Shown here in pieces: positions 20,739-28,038 of a stretch of DNA of 64,000 nt; positions within the stretch are counted from its first letter, which is position 1, and every line of letters begins with the position of its first letter. A program made the translations under genes and the position numbers. Below the pieces are notes generated by a model. That model saw only the letters and a program-made list of their open reading frames with translations. It did not search any database and was not told where the DNA came from. Origin of the DNA: an uncultured Aquimonas sp. (GTDB lineage: Bacteria; Pseudomonadota; Gammaproteobacteria; Xanthomonadales; Xanthomonadaceae); the NCBI RefSeq assembly GCF_937888285.1, contig NZ_CALART010000065.1, positions 20,028 to 84,027 on the forward strand. The letters are read 5' to 3'.

Positions 20739-23700
20739 TCACGCCGCGCCTTCGCGCTCCGGCGCGACCAGCGTGATGCAGGCCAGCAGCCGCTGCGCGA
20801 AGTCGAGCAGGCGGGCGATATCCTCGCTGCCAGACTCGGTGTCGAGCGCGCCGAACAGCAGGCGCGCATAGCCCGGGCCGTAGTCGGCTTCGCCTGTGAA
20901 CTGGTCGCCGCCGCTCCAGGCTTCGCTCACCGCCTTGGCGAGTCGTTCGGAGTAGGGCGCGGAATCGGCGCGTTTGCCTTCGACCGGCTCGCACAGCGCC
21001 GCCCAGCTTGTGCGCGGCAGGTAGGGCAGGCGAGCGCCCTGGCCTTCGCGCCAGAAGTCGAGCAGCAGGCTCAGGCGCTGGACGAGTTCGTCCAGCATGC
21101 GCGCCCGCGTCGGCGCATCGGCCTTACACAGCGCTGCATCCCAGGCATTGAGTCCGTCGGTCCAGGGGCTGGACGCGTCGCGGTCGATCAGGGCCAGCAC
21201 GCGCAGCGGTTCCAGCTGCGCTGCGCCCTGCACCGTCATCAGGCGCAGCAGGGCCCAGTCGAGGAACAGCGGCAGCCGGCGGCGGAAGTCGAGCTCGTCC
21301 TCGGCCAGCAGATCGCTCTTCTCGCTGTTCACACGCGTACGCGCGAAGCCGCGCAGCAGCCAGTGGCCGCCGCCCGTGCGCGCATGCAGGCCGGGCACTT
21401 CGCCGACCAGCCGACAGCCGTCGATGCTGACGTCCACTGGCAGGCTGCTCGCCTCGCCGCCGTCGAAGCCCTCCACCTCGCGCAGCGCCGACAGCAGGGC
21501 CTCGAGCTTGGCGCGCTCCTGCGCCCAGGCGGCGGCACCCAGTCGCCCCGGTGGCAGCAGGCCGGACAGGCGCAGCCAGGCCGGCGCTTCGATCGGCGCT
21601 TCGCACTGCGGCCAGCGTTTGAGCAGGCGGCTGAACAAGCGATCGGACAGGCGCTCGCGCGCATCGACTTCCGCGTCCAGCGGCTCGCTGTCGGGCAGGC
21701 GCTGCGCGTCGAGCGCATCGAGATGCAGCTGCAGGCCCTGCGCCAGCACCTGCCGCGCGGGGTCGCGCCAGAAGGCCTGCAGCTCGCGCAGGCCGAGCTG
21801 GGCTGGCAAGGCCGCGGGCGCGCAGGCACTGCTGTCGACGAAGGGCGGCAGCTCGGGCAGGTCGCCGCGCGTCGGCAGGGCCGCATAGGCCTGCGCATGC
21901 GAGAACAGGCGCGGATCGCTGCCATCGAAATAGCGCGCATCGAAGGGCTGCAGCGGATGCGCGACGATCCACGGGCGGTCGCGCTTCGCGTCCTCGGCAT
22001 CGAAGGCGCAGTGCAGGTCGAGCAGGGCCAGCAGCTCGGCCAGCGGCGCCGACGGGTTGCGCGGTGCGCCGTCCTTGACCGCGCGGCCGAGGTAGCTGAA
22101 GTGCAGGCGCTGCCGCGCCGACATCACCGTCTCCAGGAACAGGTAGCGGTCGTCGCTGCGCTGCTCGCGGTCGTACAGACGCGGGGCGGCGCGCATCAGG
22201 TCCAGCCCGCCGTCGGCGCCGCGGCGCGGGAACTCGCCCTCGTTCAGGCCGAGCACGGCGACCAAGCCAAAGGGAATCGCGCGCTGCGGCACCATGCCGC
22301 AGAAGGTGATGCCGCCGAGCAGAAAGGCCTGGCGCTCGGGCACTGCATCCAGCGCTTCCTCCAGCAGGCTGCGCGCCAGGGCGAAGGGCAGGGGCGTGGC
22401 CTGCTGCGCGGCCGGCGGCTGCGCGGCCAGGCCCTGCAGCATCTGCCGCAGCAGCTGTTCGGCTTCGCGTGCGGGTCCATCTTCGGGGTCGGTGCGGAAC
22501 AGCGCGTCGAGCAGGGCCTCGAAGCGCTCGCACCAGCGCGCCAGCGGCAGGGTCTCAGAGGCCAGATCGAACAGGCCCTGCAGGGCCTGCAGCAGGGCAT
22601 CGAGCGCGCCGATCGGCTCGGCCTCGGGGCCATGCAGGCCGGACACCGTCGCGAGTTCGCTGCCGTCGCCCAGGGTCAGCGCGCGCGGCGCGTCCTCGCC
22701 GGCGGCGTCCTCGATCAGATAGCCGGCGATCAGCCGGTCCATGCCGAAGGCCAGGCTGTGCGCGTACAAAGCGGGCAGATCGAAGCGCTCGCGAAAACGC
22801 GCATCGAGGCCCCAGCGCGCGCCCGCGGCCTGCAGCCAGTCGGCCAGCGATTCCACCGCCGCGGCATCCAGGCCGAAGCGCCGCGCCAGCTCGGGCTGCT
22901 GCAGCAGGTCAAGGAGTTCCGGCGCGGACAGCCGCGTCGCTGGCAAGGCCAGCAGGCGGCGGAAAGCGGCGAACAGGCGGTGGCTGCGCGCGGTGCTGAT
23001 GTCGGCCAGGTGGTAGGGCAGGCGTGCGCGAGCGTCGCCGGGCGGGCCGAACACGGCCGGAATCAGCGGCAGGTAGGCGCCGATATCGGGCGCCATCACC
23101 ACGATCTCGCCGGGGGTGAGATCGGCCTCGCCGCTGCGGTCGGCGCCGGTGGCGTCGAGCAGCACCTCGCGCAGCACTTCGAGCTCGCGCAATCGCGTGT
23201 GGCAGGCGTGCACGCGCAGGCTGTCATCGGCGCGCGCATGGGCTTCGTCGATGGCGTCGTCGAGCGGCTCGCGCAGCAGGCCGGGATCGAGTCGACGCAG
23301 GCTTTCCTGCAGGCGCTGCAGGCGATTCGCGGGCTCGGGATCGCGGCGGTCCTGCCAGTGGCGGACGTCCTCGGCGACCTCGTTGATCTCCGACAGCGCC
23401 ATGAAGAACTGCTGGCCCAGCCGGCCCCAGCGCGCCAGCAGCGGATGGCCCTGCTCGATGAACCAGTCGCCTTCGCCCGCGCGCTCGATGGCCTCGGCCT
23501 CCTGCGCGCGGCGCGCGGCCAGCGCATCGAGATCCCGGCTCAGCCCGCCCCAGAACTCGCGGCAGGGGTCGGGCGCATACAGCGCGACCAGGCGCGAGTC
23601 GGCCAGCGCGCGCAGCACGGCCAGCTCCTGCGGCGGCGCGTGGCTCAGGCCGAACACATGCAGCGGCGTGCACGCCGGCAGCGCGCGCAGGCGCGGCAGC

Positions 23701-24341
23701 AGGCGCTGCAGGATGTCGGCGCGGTGCTCGCCCAGGCGTTTCTTCAGCGCGCGCCACAGCGGCGCGACCAGCTCGCCTTCGAGCCGCGCGCGCGGTGCAT
23801 CCAGGTGCGCCAGCGCGCGCTCGCCGCGCTCCCAGCGGCGCAGCCAGTCCGGCCGATAGACGAGGTACTGCGCGTACAGCCGCGCCAGCCGGTCGGCCAG
23901 CTCGAAACGCCGACGCAGGCGATCCTCGGGCGCGCCGTGGTCGAGATAGGAGGCCAGCCGCGCGGCGTCGAGCTCGCCACGCGCGGTCTCCAGCAGATCG
24001 AACACCTGCCAGCGCAGCTGCGCGCTGCGCCACTGCGGCAGCGACACCGCCTGCCGGCCCAGCACGTCCTGCGCCAGCCGGTCGATGAAGCTGCTCGGCA
24101 GCAGCACCTCCAGATTGGCGACGATGCCGCGCGGCCCGCGCGCCTTCGCCAGCGCCCGCGTCAGCCAGTGGCGCATGCCCGGATGCGCGGCCAGCACCGT
24201 CTGCGGCGTCAGCACGTCCTCGGGCGGCGCGGCATCGAGCAGCTCCAGCAGCGGTTCGAGCAGGGCCTCCAGCCGGCTGGCGCGATACACCACCAGCCCC
24301 GCGCCCGCGCTGCGCCCATCGATGTGCTGCACCTTCGCCAC
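20739..24341 (-). CDS. recC: Exodeoxyribonuclease V gamma subunit RecC
   Basis: This is a 1200-residue Chi-recognition/helicase-like subunit of the RecBCD nuclease, which processes double-strand breaks for recombination and degrades foreign linear DNA. The N-terminus GLVVYRASRLEALLEPLLELL and the following VLTPQTVLAAHPGMRHWLTRALA (with LLPSSFIDRLAQDVLG) are typical of RecC. The middle has FGLSHAPPQELAVLRAL and VVMAPDIGAYLPLIPAVFG, and the end carries EADYGPGYARLLFGA. GTG 24339-24341 is preferred because GGAG precedes it at proper spacing; an in-frame ATG at 24413 would add 24 Arg-rich residues. No recB or recD gene is adjacent, which is unusual. Confidence 0.9.
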   Translation of the reverse strand: MAKVQHIDGRSAGAGLVVYRASRLEALLEPLLELLDAAPPEDVLTPQTVLAAHPGMRHWLTRALAKARGPRGIVANLEVLLPSSFIDRLAQDVLGRQAVSLPQWRSAQLRWQVFDLLETARGELDAARLASYLDHGAPEDRLRRRFELADRLARLYAQYLVYRPDWLRRWERGERALAHLDAPRARLEGELVAPLWRALKKRLGEHRADILQRLLPRLRALPACTPLHVFGLSHAPPQELAVLRALADSRLVALYAPDPCREFWGGLSRDLDALAARRAQEAEAIERAGEGDWFIEQGHPLLARWGRLGQQFFMALSEINEVAEDVRHWQDRRDPEPANRLQRLQESLRRLDPGLLREPLDDAIDEAHARADDSLRVHACHTRLRELEVLREVLLDATGADRSGEADLTPGEIVVMAPDIGAYLPLIPAVFGPPGDARARLPYHLADISTARSHRLFAAFRRLLALPATRLSAPELLDLLQQPELARRFGLDAAAVESLADWLQAAGARWGLDARFRERFDLPALYAHSLAFGMDRLIAGYLIEDAAGEDAPRALTLGDGSELATVSGLHGPEAEPIGALDALLQALQGLFDLASETLPLARWCERFEALLDALFRTDPEDGPAREAEQLLRQMLQGLAAQPPAAQQATPLPFALARSLLEEALDAVPERQAFLLGGITFCGMVPQRAIPFGLVAVLGLNEGEFPRRGADGGLDLMRAAPRLYDREQRSDDRYLFLETVMSARQRLHFSYLGRAVKDGAPRNPSAPLAELLALLDLHCAFDAEDAKRDRPWIVAHPLQPFDARYFDGSDPRLFSHAQAYAALPTRGDLPELPPFVDSSACAPAALPAQLGLRELQAFWRDPARQVLAQGLQLHLDALDAQRLPDSEPLDAEVDARERLSDRLFSRLLKRWPQCEAPIEAPAWLRLSGLLPPGRLGAAAWAQERAKLEALLSALREVEGFDGGEASSLPVDVSIDGCRLVGEVPGLHARTGGGHWLLRGFARTRVNSEKSDLLAEDELDFRRRLPLFLDWALLRLMTVQGAAQLEPLRVLALIDRDASSPWTDGLNAWDAALCKADAPTRARMLDELVQRLSLLLDFWREGQGARLPYLPRTSWAALCEPVEGKRADSAPYSERLAKAVSEAWSGGDQFTGEADYGPGYARLLFGALDTESGSEDIARLLDFAQRLLACITLVAPEREGAA

Positions 24342-24419
24342 GCTGTCTCCGAGTCGTCCGCGCTGAGCGGTGAGGCGGCATTGTGCCGCGAGTGGCGGTC
24401 CGCGCCGCGTCATGCCCGC

Positions 24420-24519
24420 ATAGGGTGGGCCCTGGCCCGCCGTGGCCGCGAATCTCGCGATGGGCTGGTGTGTATGCGGGGCGAGTGTCGAGCCAATGGT
24501 GGGCCAGGGCCCACCCTAT
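24420..24519. repeat. REP-A head-to-head pair
   Basis: A direct copy (24420-24441) and an inverted copy (24498-24519) lie in the 287-bp gap upstream of recC. Confidence 0.85.
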
Positions 24520-24628
24520 GCTGTGGCGCGCGCAGCCTCTCGGGAAGGGTCAGGCGCACGCTGCGCCTCAACACGGAAAGTGATGCGCAGGGCCGCGTGC
24601 ACTTCGGCGACAACGGAAACCCGGCTGC

Positions 24629-25252
24629 TCACCTCACGCCAAGTGCGGTATCGAGCAGCTCCCGGCCAGGCCCTGCGGCCAACAGAAGCAGCACCAGAGT
24701 GTTCGCAGCCACTGTCATCCAGAACACGGTCTGGAAGGGCTGCTTCATCGACTTGTGCCGCAGCAGGCGCTGCGCGATCAGGCAGGCGGGCCAGCCGCCG
24801 AGCACGGCGATCAGGTGCAGGTGCGCCTCCGGGGTGCGCTGCGCCTCGGCACGCGCCGCCCGCTTGTCCACCCAGTACATGCCGAAGGCGATCAGATTGA
24901 AGGTTGCGAACACACCGAGAAGCTCCGTCGGCAGCCCCAGCAGCAGCACCAGCAGCAGTTGCGCCATCAGCCCTGCGATGCCGGCCTCAAGCCTCCATGC
25001 ACTGCTGCCTTGGCGTGTTTCGGCAAGGTGTCGGCGCGCACTCAGTTGCAGAGTCTCGGCGACCAGGGCGCGCGGGCGACCTCGCTCGTCCGTACCGAGG
25101 GTGTAGTTGAACGCCTGCCCCAGCGCGGGTCGGCCCTTCGCCCCGCGTACCGCCTTGATGTGCAGGAAGACGCGTTCTCCACCGCCATTCGGCTCGATGA
25201 AGCCGAAGCCGCGTTCATCGTTCCATTCGATCAGACGGCCTTGGTAGCGCAT
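24629..25252 (-). CDS. Cold-shock-domain/DUF1294 fusion membrane protein
   Basis: This 207-residue protein has an N-terminal cold-shock (OB-fold) domain at residues 1-70: RYQGRLIEWNDERGFGFIEP contains the RNP1-like GFGFI, and ERVFLHIKAVRG the RNP2-like segment. Four hydrophobic segments follow and include the DUF1294 pattern (NLIAFGMYWVDKRAARAEAQRTPEAHLHLIAVLGGWPACLIAQRLLRHKSMKQPFQ). This fusion is widespread in proteobacteria. It presumably ties RNA or ssDNA binding to the inner membrane, and its exact role is unknown. It lies 20 bp downstream of the next gene on the same strand, a probable two-gene unit. Confidence 0.88.
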   Translation of the reverse strand: MRYQGRLIEWNDERGFGFIEPNGGGERVFLHIKAVRGAKGRPALGQAFNYTLGTDERGRPRALVAETLQLSARRHLAETRQGSSAWRLEAGIAGLMAQLLLVLLLGLPTELLGVFATFNLIAFGMYWVDKRAARAEAQRTPEAHLHLIAVLGGWPACLIAQRLLRHKSMKQPFQTVFWMTVAANTLVLLLLAAGPGRELLDTALGVR

Positions 25253-25272
25253 GGCGTGGTGGGTGTGGGCGC

Positions 25273-25923
25273 TTACGGGGGCGCCCCGGACTGGGCGGAG
25301 TGTAGCGCTCGGATCGCCTCCGCCTCCGCCCGCATCCGCGCCTCGAACTTTCCATAGTTGGACAAGTGCAGGTGCTTATGGAGTCGACGTTCGCCGTCGC
25401 TCCAGACGAGCGGAAGCACGCCGTCGCCAACGCGCGCTAGCTGCAGCCAGGGGAAGCGCTGGCTGGCTTGCATCAGCCTCAGCACGCCATCCGATGCGAA
25501 CACGAGCTGCGCGCTGCCATGTCGAATCGACTGGTCAAGCGTGGCGAGGTGGCTGGCGTTGAAGTCCGACGGACGCAGCGCGTTGCGTCCGACGGTTGGC
25601 AGGTGCAGCAGCTCGATGAAGCAGACCTGCTCCGCATGCTCGGCAGTGAAGCCAAGGCGCGCGAAATTGCGGTGGTAGCGCCGGCCATCGCCGCGGTACT
25701 GCGGCAGCAGAAAGGGGTGATGCACGCCATGGCGTCGCCAGAAGGCCGCGCCGTCGCGGTGGTAGTCCAGCAGGGCCGGAAAGATCGGGCTGCTCTCGAT
25801 GTCGGCGGCGTAGTTCGCGTCCAGGCCAATGAAGAGGATGCGCGCCACGAGCGGATCGGCCCCCTGCCAGGGGCGCTCGGCGAACAGGGCGTTCAAGGCA
25901 GGGCTGGGGTGTAGGGTGAACAT
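25273..25923 (-). CDS. Uncharacterised cytoplasmic protein, possibly UDG-like fold
   Basis: This protein has 216 residues if ATG 25921-25923 (MFTLHPSPALNALFAE) is the start; an in-frame ATG at 25953 adds 10 residues. It has no signal or membrane segment. Visible conserved-looking blocks are VARILFIGLDANYAADIES, YHRNFARLGFTAEHAEQVCFIELLHLPT, HGSAQLVFASDGVLRLM and HKHLHLSNYGKFE. The ILFIGLDANY strand-loop followed by an N/E-rich loop and a late HLSNYGK resembles the layout of uracil-DNA-glycosylase-superfamily proteins, but key residues cannot be assigned. This is a weak suggestion only. The reading frame and composition fit a genuine gene. Confidence 0.65.
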   Translation of the reverse strand: MFTLHPSPALNALFAERPWQGADPLVARILFIGLDANYAADIESSPIFPALLDYHRDGAAFWRRHGVHHPFLLPQYRGDGRRYHRNFARLGFTAEHAEQVCFIELLHLPTVGRNALRPSDFNASHLATLDQSIRHGSAQLVFASDGVLRLMQASQRFPWLQLARVGDGVLPLVWSDGERRLHKHLHLSNYGKFEARMRAEAEAIRALHSAQSGAPP

Positions 25924-26130
25924 GGGCGCGCTAGCCAGGCAACTCTCCGACACACCGTCGCACGGGCCTCGCAGTTCGCGCTAGCCTTGCATCGACCCTG
26001 CGTGGCGCGAACGACCAAGTGCCTGCTTGGGACTGACCGGTGTCCCGGCTAGCGTCCGTGGGGTCACCCATCGAAGTGCCTACGACCAGCGCGAGCGGAC
26101 AGGATGCCGGCAGGCGCTTTCCATGCGGGC

Positions 26131-26849
26131 TGTGTGTAGGAGCGAGCTTGCTCGCGACCAGTAGCTCTGTGCGAAGCGCAGCCCGTGAGGCGAGGGACAG
26201 GCTGCGGTCGCCTGCGAGCAGGCTCCTACAAACAGCGGGGGCGTTTGGAGTCTTGGCAGACGCTCCAAAGGCCGGCTGTGCGACAGACGAGCCAAAGCTG
26301 GCCGTGCGGCAGACGGTGCCAAACCCGGCTGTGTGTAGGAGCGAGCTTGCTCGCGACCAGTAGCTCTGTGCGAAGCGCAGCCCGTGAGGCGAGGGACAGG
26401 CTGCGGTCGCCTGCGAGCAGGCTCCTACAAACAGCGGGGGCGTTTGGAGTCTTGGCAGACGCTCCAAAGGCCGGCTGTGCGACAGACGAGCCAAAGCTGG
26501 CCGTGCGGCAGACGGTGCCAAACCCGGCTGTGTGTAGGAGCGAGCTTGCTCGCGACCAGTAGCTCTGTGCGAAGCGCAGCCCGTGAGGCGAGGGACAGGC
26601 TGCGGTCGCCTGCGAGCAGGCTCCTACAAACAGCGGGGGCGTTTGGAGTCTTGGCAGACGCTCCAAAGGCCGGCTGTGCGACAGACGAGCCAAAGCTGGC
26701 CGTGCGGCAGACGGTGCCAAACCCGGCTGTGTGTAGGAGCGAGCTTGCTCGCGACCAGTAGCTCTGTGCGAAGCGCAGCCCGTGAGGCGAGGGACAGGCT
26801 GCGGTCGCCTGCAAGCAGGCTCCTACAAACAGCGGGGGCGTTTGGAGCT
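26131..26849. repeat. 199-bp tandem array, three full units and a partial fourth, each with a REP-B pair
   Basis: The same sequence restarts at 26131, 26330, 26529 and 26728, exactly 199 bp apart. Copies look almost identical; a visible difference is CCTGCGAGCAGG versus CCTGCAAGCAGG in the last unit. Each unit holds a REP-B pair (for example 26135-26230) and a ~95-bp tail made of three 26-27-bp subrepeats (GGCAGACG...CCGGCTGTG). 199 is not a multiple of 3. The identical ~125-residue open frames on both strands are therefore by-products, not genes. The array ends 24 bp before the RAYT stop codon. Confidence 0.93.
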
Positions 26850-26872
26850 GCTCATAGAAAACATGCGCATGC

Positions 26873-27391
26873 CTACAGCCACATCGGATCCGCGGGATCG
26901 AGGGTGCTGATGAGGCGCCCTCCGTGATGCGGCCAATCGCTCCACCGTGCGCACAGCCCGGCGCGCACCGGGTTGTCCAGCACGTAGCGCGCGGCCTTCA
27001 CAAGTGAGGCCTCGTTCCGAAGTGCGTGGTCATGGAAACCGCGTTGCCAGAGCTGCCGGATCTGCCCATGCGGTCTTGGCAGCTGCCGCGACACCAGTGC
27101 CTTGAATCGCTGGACGACCCGGCTGAGGGGTTCGTCGCTCGTCAGTATCACAAGTCCGTGCCAGTGATCCGGCATCAGCACCCAGGCCTCGACGGAGGCG
27201 TTTGGCCAAGCTTCGGCCGAGTTCAGTAGGGCGGTCGCCTGCGCTGCGAGCGATGTATCCAGAAAGATCGGCGTTCTGTCTTGGCAGACGGTGGTCACCA
27301 GATAGGCCTGCTCTGGCATGGAGACACGCCCCCTGCGCAACGCGCGGTGCCCGCTTCGGGTTCCGTTGAACGCAGTCGGCTGGGGGCTCAT
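26873..27391 (-). CDS. REP-associated tyrosine transposase (RAYT, Y1_Tnp/IS200-like)
   Basis: This 172-residue single-copy transposase of the Y1/HUH class acts on REP hairpins rather than on its own ends. The HUH motif is MPDHWHGLV (H76, H78), and the catalytic Tyr is in AARYVLDNPVRAGL (Y136). The C-terminus ends DPADPMWL. ATG 27389-27391 is chosen because RAYTs start just before a HALRRGRVS block (seen as GHRALRRGRVSMPEQAYLVTTV); ATG 27319 would cut this block. An in-frame extension upstream to 28042 is repeat-derived noise. All catalytic residues are intact, so it may be active. It is flanked on both sides by REP-B elements, the expected substrate. Confidence 0.9.
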   Translation of the reverse strand: MSPQPTAFNGTRSGHRALRRGRVSMPEQAYLVTTVCQDRTPIFLDTSLAAQATALLNSAEAWPNASVEAWVLMPDHWHGLVILTSDEPLSRVVQRFKALVSRQLPRPHGQIRQLWQRGFHDHALRNEASLVKAARYVLDNPVRAGLCARWSDWPHHGGRLISTLDPADPMWL

Positions 27392-27480
27392 GGCAAAGGT
27401 GAGGGCGGGAGTCCTCTGGTTAGTGTTGCCCATCCAGACGCGGAGGTGCATTCGCTGCAAGGGCCTGGCATGCGCGACCA

Positions 27481-27965
27481 AAGCTTCTCTGCGGCAGACG
27501 GTGCAGAAGCCTGCTGAGCGGCAGACGGTGCCAAAACCGGCTGTGTGTAGGAGCGAGCTTGCTCGCGACCCGCGGGCTTGGGCCCAGCGCTGCGCGTGAG
27601 GCGAGAGATAGGCTGCGGTCGCCTGCAAGCAGGCTCCTACAAACAGCGTCGGCGTTTCAAGTCTTGGCAGACGATGCCAAAGCCGGCTGTGTGTAGGAGC
27701 GAGCTTGCTCGCGACCCGTGGGATTGGGCGAAGCGCAGCCCGTGAGGCGAGGGACAGGCTGCGGTCGCCTGCAAGCAGGCTACAAACAGCGGGGGCGTTT
27801 GGAGCCTTGGCAGACGCTGCCACAGCCTGCTGTGCGGCAGACGCTGGCAAAGCCGGCTGTGCGGCAGACGATGCCAAAGCCGGCTGTGTGTAGGAGCGAG
27901 CTTGCTCGCGACCCGCGGCGTTAAGGCCGGGCGCAGGCTGCGGTCGCCTGCAAGCAGGCTCCACA
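27481..27965. repeat. REP-B cluster upstream of the RAYT, with 27-bp subrepeats
   Basis: REP-B pairs lie at 27546-27641, 27692-27784 and 27889-27965. Between them are runs of a ~27-bp unit (GCGGCAGACG...GCCAAAGCCGGCTGT), seen three times in about 27805-27890 and also at 27490-27545. REP-B has a GTAGGAGC foot and two stem variants, CGAG/CTCG and CCTG/CAGG. The 27392-28038 interval contains no gene. Confidence 0.88.
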
Positions 27966-28038
27966 AACAGCTCGGAGAGGCGGGTAAGGGCGTGGTTGCC
28001 ACCCTCACCGCTGCCCCACATAGCCCTGCTCCTTGACC

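Noticed and set aside
20607..25106. 1499-residue plus-strand frame
   Set aside because: It is antisense to recC and the CSD/DUF1294 gene, Gln/Ala/Arg-rich with no motifs. recC is supported by strong family patterns.
26040..26927. Repeated ~115-165-residue frames on both strands
   Set aside because: They are produced by the 199-bp tandem units, which are non-coding REP-B composites.
27481..27890. Regularly spaced 27-bp repeats resembling a CRISPR array
   Set aside because: Units are contiguous with no unique spacers and no cas genes are present. They are REP-B subrepeats.
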